From positions 1 through 36,963 of the forward strand of contig JAHDND010000255.1 in assembly GCA_018435665.1 (NCBI GenBank): a stretch of DNA of 36,963 nt, read 5' to 3'. A model generated the notes under the pieces. That model was not told the DNA's origin. It worked only from the letters and a program-made list of their open reading frames with translations, and did no database searches. The position numbers and the translations under genes were made by a program. The stretch is from Candidatus Thiosymbion sp. (GTDB lineage Bacteria > Pseudomonadota > Gammaproteobacteria > Chromatiales > Chromatiaceae). Numbering within the stretch: position 1 is the stretch's first letter; every line of letters begins with the position of its first letter. Shown piece by piece: positions 16,827-23,700 of this stretch.

Positions 16827-16950
16827 GCCGTTCCGATCATGTCAGCGCGGACCAGGGTGACGAGATAATCCCTCTCAACCAGGCCAACCCATGCCAGGTG
16901 GTGCAATGAAGGGTCTCGATCAGGCAGGCCGGAACCGGGTGTTGCGATGA
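16813..16950 (+). other. Chain of two mini-ORFs and three repeated AGGTG-ATGA coupling blocks
   Basis: Three similar blocks sit at 16811-16826, 16894-16909 and 16935-16950, each of the form GGTGNTGCRATGA after a C/A/G-rich lead. Each block supplies an SD-like GGTG five bases before an ATG whose last two bases start a TGA stop. They link the permease stop to a 28-codon ORF (16823-16909), then to a 14-codon ORF (16906-16950), then to the ATPase ATG at 16947. The encoded ends are also alike (V-M-R, V-V-Q, V-L-R). This looks like repeated duplication of the permease gene's 3' end, keeping ribosomes passing from permease to ATPase. Confidence 0.6.
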
Positions 16951-17615
16951 TCCGTCTTGAACAGGTCAGCAAGGTCTTCAACCAGGGCCGGCACAACGAG
17001 GTCCGGGCGGTGCGGAACTTGAGCCTGGAACTGGACACCCGCGGCGTCACCGTCCTCAAGGGGCCGAGCGGTTCGGGCAAGACCAGTCTGCTGGCCATGA
17101 TCGGCTGCCTGTCCCGACCCACCAGCGGGCGCATCCACCTGGAGGGCCGCCTCATCTCCAACCTACCGGAACGCTTCATGACCGAGGTGCGGCGGGCCAC
17201 CTTCGGCTTCATCTTCCAGCGCTTCAACCTGATCCGCGGCCTGACAGTGCTGGAAAACGTCATGCTGCCGGCCTATCCCCTGGCCCCGGATCCCCGGGAA
17301 CTGCGTGACCAGGCCCTGGACCTGCTGCGCCAGTTCCGCCTGGCGGAGCGGGCCCACAACCAGGCCGAGTGGTTGTCCGGCGGCGAGGCCCAGCGCACCG
17401 CCATCTGCCGCGCCCTGATCAACCGCCCGCGCATCCTCATCGCCGACGAGCCCACCGCCAATCTCGACAGCCAGCTCTCCCGGGAGCTGCTGGCCCTGAT
17501 CGGCGAGCTGGCGGAGCAGGGCAAGGGGGTCCTCATTAGCTCCCATGACCCCCTGGTCTTCGACCATGCCCAGGTCTCGCGGGTCGTCGAACTGCGTGAC
17601 GGGGGCCTGGCATGA
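16947..17615 (+). CDS. LolD/MacB-type ABC transporter ATPase
   Basis: The 222-residue nucleotide-binding protein is complete: Walker A GPSGSGKTS (39-47), Q91 of the Q-loop in FIFQRFNLI, signature LSGGEAQ (143-149), Walker B ILIADEP (163-169) and H200 of the switch in SSHDP. Length and motifs match the LolD/MacB/FtsE class that powers FtsX-like permeases such as the one just upstream. Its ATG overlaps the TGA of a 14-codon ORF (ATGA), so translation is likely coupled. Its own stop again lies in ATGA, opening a 24-codon ORF. Confidence 0.93.
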   Translation: MIRLEQVSKVFNQGRHNEVRAVRNLSLELDTRGVTVLKGPSGSGKTSLLAMIGCLSRPTSGRIHLEGRLISNLPERFMTEVRRATFGFIFQRFNLIRGLTVLENVMLPAYPLAPDPRELRDQALDLLRQFRLAERAHNQAEWLSGGEAQRTAICRALINRPRILIADEPTANLDSQLSRELLALIGELAEQGKGVLISSHDPLVFDHAQVSRVVELRDGGLA

Positions 17616-17686
17616 ATGTCTGGCTCTGGCCGGCAAACCCACGTGTGCGGCCACAAGCCAGAGGCACCTACCCATTCGGCACCTGA
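17612..17686 (+). other. 24-codon ORF opened by ATGA at the ATPase stop
   Basis: The ATG overlaps the ATPase stop. The ORF begins MNVWLWPANP and ends 60 bases before the next gene, so it does not complete the relay. It fills much of the 130-bp spacer. It is either a remnant of a coupling relay or chance. Confidence 0.3.
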
Positions 17687-17745
17687 TTTGCGAACCGCCC
17701 CATGCCCTTTTGTCCTGACCTCCTGGCGTCCGATCTGAGCCTTTC

Positions 17746-18750
17746 ATGCCCCTCTCCCCCGCCCTCCTCGCCCTGACCCTGGCCTCCTTGACCCAAGCCG
17801 GACTCTTGTTGGTGGCGGCGGGTTTTGCCCTGCGCATCCTGCGCCACTGGGACCTGAACAGCGGCAGCGAGCGGCAGCTCGATCTGGAGCGGCGCACCTA
17901 CCTGGTCGCCACCCTGGTGGCCTGGGTCTTCGGCGCCAACCTGCTGTCCTTGCTGCTCTTCGTCTACAACGCCGAGCAGCTTTCGACCCAGTTCGTCGGC
18001 GCCATGTGCGCCACCGGGGTGCTGAACGCCAACGCCTGGGGCTGGCCCGCCCTGTACCTCAAGATGGCCCTGTTCTTCGCCGGCGCCACCTGGCTGCTGC
18101 TTAATCGGGTGGACAACCAGGCCCCGGATTACCCCCTGGTGCGGCCCAAGTATGCCCTGCTGCTGCTCATCGCCCCCCTGGCCCTGGCCGAGGCCCTCAT
18201 CCAGTGGCAATTTTTTTCCGGCCTGAAGCCGGACCTCATCACCTCCTGCTGCGGGGCCCTGTTCGGACCCGACGCCCAAGGGGTGGCGGCGGAACTGGTG
18301 GGGCTGGAACCGGCCACCAGCCTGGCCGCTCTCTATCTCAGCGGGCTGGCGATCCTGGTCGTCGGCCTGCTCTATCGCTATCGAGGCTGGGGCGGCCGGC
18401 TCTTTGCCCTGCTCGCCGCCCTGGGCTTCGTCATCGCCCTGGCCGCCATCGTCTCCAGCGTGGCCCTCTATGTCTACGAGCACCCCCACCACCATTGCCC
18501 CTTCTGTCTGCTCAAGACCGGGCATGACCTGGTCGGCTATCTCCTCTATCCGCCCCTCTTCACCGCCACCGCCCTGGCCCTGGGGATCGGCCTGATCCGG
18601 ATCTGGCATCGGGTACCGAGCCTGGCAGGGGTCATCGCCACCGAGGGCCGGCGGCTGGTGGGTCTGGCCCTGATGTTTTTCGGCCTCTTCTATGGCGTGG
18701 CGACCTGGCTGATCCTGCGCTCGAACCTCGTGCTGCTGGGGTCGGGATGA
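17746..18750 (+). CDS. Uncharacterised Cys/His-rich polytopic membrane protein of the NosL-type island
   Basis: The 334-residue protein has about eight hydrophobic segments. Its loops carry potential metal or redox sites: C88 in CATGVLNANAWGWP, the pair C168-C169 in DLITSCCGALFG, and HPHHHCPFC at 246-254, which combines four histidines with a CxxC. The motifs suggest copper or heme handling, or thiol exchange with the thioredoxin-like protein encoded next; this is inference. I do not recognise a named family. No strong Shine-Dalgarno sequence precedes the ATG. The stop lies in ATGA, as at the preceding junctions. Confidence 0.8.
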   Translation: MPLSPALLALTLASLTQAGLLLVAAGFALRILRHWDLNSGSERQLDLERRTYLVATLVAWVFGANLLSLLLFVYNAEQLSTQFVGAMCATGVLNANAWGWPALYLKMALFFAGATWLLLNRVDNQAPDYPLVRPKYALLLLIAPLALAEALIQWQFFSGLKPDLITSCCGALFGPDAQGVAAELVGLEPATSLAALYLSGLAILVVGLLYRYRGWGGRLFALLAALGFVIALAAIVSSVALYVYEHPHHHCPFCLLKTGHDLVGYLLYPPLFTATALALGIGLIRIWHRVPSLAGVIATEGRRLVGLALMFFGLFYGVATWLILRSNLVLLGSG

Positions 18751-18773
18751 CCACATAGCATCACCGGCCCTGG

Positions 18774-19430
18774 ATGACCAACCTCAAACCTCACATGAAT
18801 CACCACGACGCCTTCATCGCATTTCAGGATCGCCAGGACAGGTCGCGTCATGGCCGCCTGGCCCCATTGACAGCTTCGCCCGCCTGGTCAAAGCCGGGGC
18901 CATTACGCTGCGCCCGCCCTCTTCCCGCCCTGCCGCTAAGCATCCTCCCGCTGATCATCGCCCTGCTGATCATCCTCCTGCTGGCGGGGTGCGGCGAAGA
19001 GACGCCCAAGCTGGAAAACGGGCAGGCGGCCCCGGCCTTTGCCCTGACCGATCTGACGGGCAAGACCTGGCACTTCCCCGAAGACCTTCAGGGTCAGGTC
19101 GTGGCCCTGCGCTTTTGGGCGGACTGGTGCCCCTTCTGTGCCCCGGAGATGCGCGCCATCGAACCTCTCTACCAGGAGTTGCAGGCCCAGGGACTGCGGG
19201 TCCTGGCCGTCAACGTGCGCCAGGACCGGGAGACCGCCGCCCGCTTCGTCGCCGAACTGGGCATCTCCTACGCGACCCTGCTCGACGAGGACGGCGCCGT
19301 CGCCCGCCAGTACGGGGTCTCCGGCCTGCCGACCACCTATTTCATCGATCGCGCCGGCAAGATCCACACCCGCATCCTCGGTGAAGCAGCGCCGGAACTC
19401 TTCGCCAAGATCGTCCGGGAGATGCTATGA
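18774..19430 (+). CDS. TlpA/ResA-like thioredoxin-fold lipoprotein
   Basis: The thioredoxin domain (residues about 82-215) has the WCPFC active site (C119, C122) after ALRFWAD, and the cis-proline loop SGLPTTYFID. Before it is a hydrophobic stretch ending LLLAGC (Cys73), a lipobox, so the protein is probably an outward-facing lipoprotein that reduces disulfides in periplasmic partners such as copper-binding Cys pairs. The stretch before the signal helix is unusually long for a lipoprotein, so the real start may be a later codon such as TTG at 18867. Its stop lies in ATGA, and a 14-codon ORF from there runs into the start of the next gene. Confidence 0.88.
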   Translation: MTNLKPHMNHHDAFIAFQDRQDRSRHGRLAPLTASPAWSKPGPLRCARPLPALPLSILPLIIALLIILLLAGCGEETPKLENGQAAPAFALTDLTGKTWHFPEDLQGQVVALRFWADWCPFCAPEMRAIEPLYQELQAQGLRVLAVNVRQDRETAARFVAELGISYATLLDEDGAVARQYGVSGLPTTYFIDRAGKIHTRILGEAAPELFAKIVREML

Positions 19431-19463
19431 AACGGGTCACTCCCGGTATAGGGAGGAGTCAAG

Positions 19464-20258
19464 ATGCCTAGTGATCTGACCCTGTTGATGGCCTTCGCCA
19501 CCGGCCTCTTTGGCGCCGGACACTGTCTGGGGATGTGCGGTGGTCTGGCCGGCGGCTATTTCATCCAGCGCCGGCAGGCGGCCACCCTGGCGACCCAGAT
19601 CGGTTACCACGCCAGCCGCCTGGCCACGTACAGCTTCCTCGGCCTGGCGGGGGCATTGGCGGGGCGCGTCCTGGCCCAATCCGGCCTGGTCGGCAAGGGC
19701 CAGGGGCTGCTGATGATGGCCGCGGGCCTGCTGATCCTGGGATTGGGGCTACGCCTGGCACTGGGGGTCCGCCCACGGGAATTGCCAGCAAGCACCGATT
19801 CTCGGAAGTTACCCGCAGTTGTCGAATCCCCGGAGATAGCCGCACCTACCGCATCATCCCGGGGGATAGCCGCACCCGCCCGATCATCGCGGGAGATACT
19901 CTCACCCCCCGCATCCCAGTCGGTAAGGCTGGAGCGGCGGGTTCTCTCACGGCGTCCCTGGGCGCCCCTGATCATGGGCACCCTGAATGGCCTGGTCCCT
20001 TGCAGCCTGGTCTTTTCCGTGGCCATCAAGGCCGCCACCCTCCCCGATCCCGTTCAGGCCGCCCTCTTCATGTTCGTCTTCGGCCTCGGCACCCTGCCCA
20101 TGATGGTGGCAGTGACCTGGGCCGGTGCCGCCAGCGGTGCTCGCGTCAGCGGCATCTTCGCCCGCCTCGCCGGGGGCTTGGTGGTCCTGATGGGCCTCTG
20201 GACCCTGTATGAGGGCTACATTTTCTTCGACATCATGCGGGGCCTCGCCAATGGCTGA
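19464..20258 (+). CDS. DsbD_2/TauE-SafE-like membrane protein with a repeat-bearing loop
   Basis: The 264-residue protein has six or so helices in two halves. The first half carries GHCLGMCGG (H20, C21, C25) and the second NGLVPC (C180), the paired Cys motifs of the DsbD_2 family often found with copper and cytochrome oxidase assembly genes. It probably moves reducing power or a metal across the membrane; the direction is unknown. Between the halves, residues 106-153 form a hydrophilic loop of five imperfect 9-10-residue repeats. The start is firm: GGAGGAG five bases before the ATG. Confidence 0.85.
   Translation: MPSDLTLLMAFATGLFGAGHCLGMCGGLAGGYFIQRRQAATLATQIGYHASRLATYSFLGLAGALAGRVLAQSGLVGKGQGLLMMAAGLLILGLGLRLALGVRPRELPASTDSRKLPAVVESPEIAAPTASSRGIAAPARSSREILSPPASQSVRLERRVLSRRPWAPLIMGTLNGLVPCSLVFSVAIKAATLPDPVQAALFMFVFGLGTLPMMVAVTWAGAASGARVSGIFARLAGGLVVLMGLWTLYEGYIFFDIMRGLANG
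19779..19922 (+). repeat. Five imperfect 27-30-bp in-frame repeats
   Basis: The units are 19779-19805, 19806-19832, 19833-19862, 19863-19892 and 19893-19922. They encode ELPASTDSR, KLPAVVESP, EIAAPTASSR, GIAAPARSSR and EILSPPASQS. The array sits in the central loop of the DsbD_2-like protein and probably varies in copy number. Confidence 0.7.
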
Positions 20259-20460
20259 GCGTTACTCCCCAGCCCTAGCCCCAAACCCTTGCCAAACCCT
20301 TGGTGCCCCCTCATGCTCGCCTGGCAACCAGACCCACTCCGTTCCACCCTACCGTGCGATCCGCGTTTTTTTCCCTTGGCCCATTGCCATATTTTCGGCT
20401 TTTCCCCCGGCCTGGCAGTGACCAGGTCGTCTCAACCGTAACACAGACAGGAGCAAATCC

Positions 20461-21159
20461 ATGTGTGAACAACACGACCAGCACCACGATCAGCGTCGCC
20501 GTGACGTCCTCAAGACCCTGGGCACCCTGGGCGGGGCCCTGGGGCTCGCCAGCCTGGGAACGCCGGTCCTGGCCGCCGATGCCGCCACCATTGGCGCCTT
20601 CATGCCCGGCAAGGGTTGGATGCCCGCCAGCGGCGCGACCTGCGAGGGCGATGGCACCCCACTCCAGTTCATCCCCCGCACCGCGCCGGACGCCGACCCC
20701 CTCACCGACGAGCTGAAGAAATACCCCAAATGCCCCTACTGCGGCATGGACCGGACCATGTACAACTACAGTCGTCACCTAGTCCAGTATGACGACAACC
20801 TGGTGGACGGCACCTGCTCCATCCATTGCCTGGCCATCAGCCTCAGCCTCAACATGGACCGCGGCCCCAAGGCCATCTACGCGGCGGATTTCGGCGCCAC
20901 GGCGGAGGTCAAGCCGCTGACCCCGGTGGACCAGGCCACCTATGTGATTGGCAGCAAGCTCAAGGGCACCATGACCGCCAACTCCAAGGTCGCCTTCGCC
21001 GAGAAGGCCAAGGCCGAGGCGGCGATGGCCCAGGAGGGTGGCAAGCTGGCCAACTTCGATGAGGCCCTCAAGCAAACCTATCTGGACATGGCCGCGGACA
21101 CCGCCCGGGTGCGGAAGAACCGGGCGGAAAAACGCCAGTCCATGATGAAGAAGGGTTAG
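20461..21159 (+). CDS. Tat-exported NosL-like metal-binding protein
   Basis: The 232-residue protein begins with a His-rich stretch and a twin-arginine signal (QRRRDVLKTLGTLGG, arginines 12-14). The mature part holds CPYCGM (C91, C94, M96), the Cu(I)-binding motif of NosL, and a second motif DGTCSIHC (C119, H122, C123) in the region where NosL has its second half. NosL proteins hand copper to periplasmic enzymes such as nitrous oxide reductase. Tat export suggests that folding or metal loading occurs before export. AGGAG lies seven bases before the ATG. The 200-bp upstream gap includes a perfect 11-bp tandem repeat (20281-20302) and might hold a separate promoter. Confidence 0.85.
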   Translation: MCEQHDQHHDQRRRDVLKTLGTLGGALGLASLGTPVLAADAATIGAFMPGKGWMPASGATCEGDGTPLQFIPRTAPDADPLTDELKKYPKCPYCGMDRTMYNYSRHLVQYDDNLVDGTCSIHCLAISLSLNMDRGPKAIYAADFGATAEVKPLTPVDQATYVIGSKLKGTMTANSKVAFAEKAKAEAAMAQEGGKLANFDEALKQTYLDMAADTARVRKNRAEKRQSMMKKG

Positions 21160-21234
21160 CGACCAGCCTGCCCCTGGGTGGCGGGCCGGGAAAAGTCCGG
21201 CGTCCCGCCACCCCTCCCACCGAGGATTTCGCCG

Positions 21235-21738
21235 ATGTCAGCCGTTTCCAAGCCATTCAGCATCCTGGCCCTGATGCTCTGGTGTTCCCTGAGCCTGGCC
21301 GCCGGGGCCGAAAAACTCCAGGTGCCCGACCCTGGCCCCAAGGATACCTGTCCGGTGTGCGGGATGTTCGTCGCCAAATATCCGGCCTGGGTTGCCACCG
21401 TCCTCTACCGGGATGGCCACGCCCATCACTTCGATGGGGCCAAGGATCTGTTCAAATACCTCTTCGATCTTCCACGCTGGGCCCCCGGCCACCGGGCCGA
21501 GGATATGACCACCATCGCGGTGACGGAGTATTACGGCCTCAGTCGCATCCCCGCCCGGGAGGCCTGGTATGTCATCGGCTCCGACGTCCCGGGTCCCATG
21601 GGCCACGAGTTTGTGCCCCTGGCGACCGAGGGGGACGCCAGGGAATTCATGCGGGACCACGCCGGCAAACGCATCCTCCGCTTCCATGAGGTGACCCCGG
21701 ATCTTCCCGCCAAGCTGGATCGAGGCACCTTCGACTAA
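21235..21738 (+). CDS. NosL-family copper chaperone
   Basis: From this ATG (GAGGA eight bases upstream) the product has 167 residues with a Sec-type signal helix (LALMLWCSLSLAAGA). The mature part starts with the NosL pattern TCPVCGMFVAKYP (C39, C42, M44) followed by GHAHHFDGAKDLFKYLF, both typical of the copper-binding chaperone of nitrous oxide reductase. A longer frame opens at 21178 but would put a non-signal-like stretch in front. It is the last gene of the island. With no nosZ nearby, the recipient could be another copper enzyme such as cytochrome oxidase. Confidence 0.9.
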   Translation: MSAVSKPFSILALMLWCSLSLAAGAEKLQVPDPGPKDTCPVCGMFVAKYPAWVATVLYRDGHAHHFDGAKDLFKYLFDLPRWAPGHRAEDMTTIAVTEYYGLSRIPAREAWYVIGSDVPGPMGHEFVPLATEGDAREFMRDHAGKRILRFHEVTPDLPAKLDRGTFD

Positions 21739-21790
21739 ACCCGACCCGGGAGCGCCAAGACTGCCCCCTTTATAGTCACCGCACCTCAAT

Positions 21791-21827
21791 TTTCGGTTTC
21801 CCCGACCCTCCCTATCGAGGCCGGAAA
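21791..21827. repeat. Short derivative of the palindromic element found at 34719-34849
   Basis: It begins TTTCGGTTT and ends CCGACCCTCCCTATCGAGG followed by CCGGAAA, matching both ends of the large element while lacking its centre. It lies between the convergent NosL and EamA genes and may serve as a terminator for both. Confidence 0.55.
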
Positions 21828-21844
21828 CAGCAAAGCGAGTCTGT

Positions 21845-22732
21845 CTACCTCATCGGCCGATTGGCGATCCAGATGCCGGTCCCGACCAGGAACAGGGCGG
21901 TGAAGACCATGGCCGTCAGGGGTTCATCAAGGATGAAGCCGCCCATCAGCACCCCCATCACCGGGGTCAGGAAGGAGAAGGAGGATAGGCGCGTGGCCGG
22001 ATAGTGGCGGATCAGCCAGAACCAGGCCAGGTAGGAGATCCCGGCCACGATCACCGCCTGAAAGGCGACATTCGCCCAGACCAGGGCCGTGGGCGCGAAG
22101 ACGCCGGGCTCCCCCAGGGCCAGGGACAGAAGCGGCAACAAGAGGGCCGAGATCGCCAGTTGATAGAGCAGCATCTTCTCCGCGGAGGCCCGCGCCAGGG
22201 CGCTGGCCTTGATCGTCAGGGTCGTGGCCGCCCAGAGGACCGCCCCGCCCAGGATCATGAGATCCCCCCGCCAAGCCTCATCGCTGGGCTGCCAGAGGTG
22301 CTCGCCGAAGAGGAGCACCACCCCCAGAAAGGCCAGGCTCATCCCCCACCATTGGGCGGCCCGCAGCCGTTCCCCCGGTAAAAACCACCGGGCGCCGAGG
22401 GCGACGAAGAAGGGCGCGGTATAGAGGAAGATCACCCCCCGGGAGGCCGGGGTGTACTCCAGCCCGATGAAGATGAGCGCGAATTCCCCGGCGAACATCA
22501 GGCCGACCGCCAGACCGGGCCAACCGGTGCCGTCCCGCTCGAAGAGCCTCACCCCCCGCAGCAGGGCCCAGAGGGTGATGACCGCGGTTGCCCCCAGGGA
22601 ACGCAGCCCGGCCTGCCAGATCGGGGAAATGCCGGCGTTGGCAACCTTGATCGCCACCTGCTGCAAGCCCCAGATGGCGCAGAGCACCACCATGAGCCCG
22701 ATGGCCAGCCGATCCAATTCCTGCTTGTGCAT
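21845..22732 (-). CDS. EamA-family (DMT) membrane exporter
   Basis: From this ATG the protein has 295 residues and ten hydrophobic segments in two homologous EamA halves. The first half has CAIWGLQQVAIKVANAGISP and the TPASRGVIFLYTAPFFVALG segment. The second half has GAVLWAATTLTIKASA and SFLTPVMGVLMGGFILDEP. Family members export amino acids, nucleosides or other metabolites. The substrate is unknown. The start was chosen because AGGAAG lies five bases upstream; the frame also opens at 22768. It follows the YdjM-like gene closely, so the two are probably one transcript. Confidence 0.9.
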   Translation of the reverse strand: MHKQELDRLAIGLMVVLCAIWGLQQVAIKVANAGISPIWQAGLRSLGATAVITLWALLRGVRLFERDGTGWPGLAVGLMFAGEFALIFIGLEYTPASRGVIFLYTAPFFVALGARWFLPGERLRAAQWWGMSLAFLGVVLLFGEHLWQPSDEAWRGDLMILGGAVLWAATTLTIKASALARASAEKMLLYQLAISALLLPLLSLALGEPGVFAPTALVWANVAFQAVIVAGISYLAWFWLIRHYPATRLSSFSFLTPVMGVLMGGFILDEPLTAMVFTALFLVGTGIWIANRPMR

Positions 22733-22764
22733 GACTGCTTCCTGATTCCTCGCTCTGAAGCCCC

Positions 22765-23556
22765 TCAACCCCCGGTGCCGTGCCCCGCGTCCGTCGTCGG
22801 CAAGGAGCCCCGCGGACGGCCCCCCAACAGGCGATAAAGGTCCAGGGTGAACCAGTCCTCCGCCACCCGCAAGCCCAGGCTGAGGTCAGGGGGCGTCAGC
22901 CCGTAATGGTGGGCCACGGCCAGAACGGGGGTCAGGGGCGGGGTCAGGGCGGCAAGGCCAAGGATGGCCAGCAGCATCGCCAGGCTGGCGCCCGGGTAGG
23001 CCAGGCTGAACGGCTTGAGGGCCGTGCCGAGTGAACGCTTGATCCGCTTACCCAGCAGGTTGACGCTGGCGAGTTCGTCCAGGATCAGGTGGGTAAGATA
23101 CCCCAGGGTCACGAAGGCACCCGCCAGCCAGGACTCCCAGGCAGTCCTTCCCAGGACCTGGTGGCTGATGACCACGCCCCCCAGGCCGACAGCGATGGCC
23201 GCCAGCCCAGAGTGCCAGATGCCGCGATGGATCGTGTAGCGGACAAAGAGTGCGAAAAGGCCAAAGCGTACGGTCACGAACACCAGCAGCCAGATGAGTG
23301 CCAGGCCATTCAGGGGGTAGCGCCCGGCAAAGGGAAAGGTCATGGCGAAGGCCAGGGCCACACCCAGGAGGCCAAAAAAGCCCCGGATCGGCGTAGACTT
23401 GGGGGCGTCGATATCGGGCAGCACCCCCCCCGCGACGCCGTAGACGAACAGCAGTTGCGTCTGCGTGGTCGTGGTCCAGCCCAGGCTGTACACCCCGAGG
23501 GCCGCCAGGCCGCTGGCCGCGGCGGCGCCATAGAGGTGGGTTTTGAAATCCGCCAT
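22765..23556 (-). CDS. YdjM/DUF457-type membrane-bound metal-dependent hydrolase-like protein
   Basis: The 263-residue inner-membrane protein has the conserved polar pattern of this family: H7 near the N-terminus, LPDID (46-50), HRGIWHS (110-116) and LTHLILDEL (154-162). These residues would form a metal site at the membrane. The E. coli relative YdjM is LexA-controlled and of unknown reaction. It is first in a pair with the EamA exporter and divergent from the PDC protein. No LexA box (CTGT-N8-ACAG) is seen upstream; instead there is a direct repeat. Confidence 0.85.
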   Translation of the reverse strand: MADFKTHLYGAAAASGLAALGVYSLGWTTTTQTQLLFVYGVAGGVLPDIDAPKSTPIRGFFGLLGVALAFAMTFPFAGRYPLNGLALIWLLVFVTVRFGLFALFVRYTIHRGIWHSGLAAIAVGLGGVVISHQVLGRTAWESWLAGAFVTLGYLTHLILDELASVNLLGKRIKRSLGTALKPFSLAYPGASLAMLLAILGLAALTPPLTPVLAVAHHYGLTPPDLSLGLRVAEDWFTLDLYRLLGGRPRGSLPTTDAGHGTGG

Positions 23557-23560
23557 CGGG

Positions 23561-23589
23561 TCTTGAGGTTAAAAAACTCTTGAGGTTAA
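23561..23589. promoter_or_regulatory. Direct repeat TCTTGAGGTTAA x2 in a divergent promoter region
   Basis: Exact 12-bp copies start at 23561 and 23578 (17-bp period). They sit immediately upstream of the YdjM-like start and at the edge of an AT-rich stretch (23590-23640) that probably holds promoters for both divergent genes. The repeat may be an activator site, or a slippage product. Confidence 0.4.
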
Positions 23590-23700
23590 CAACACTTCCA
23601 TATATCTATTAATAACATAATATACCAGAATAATGATTTCCCTCAGAGATCGAGCAAACCCCGTCTGGCGCCCCGCCCTGACGGCGATGGAGAAACCTAC

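Noticed and set aside
23557..23700. Possible LexA box before the YdjM-like gene
   Set aside because: No CTGT-N8-ACAG match was found by eye. The direct repeat there is unrelated.
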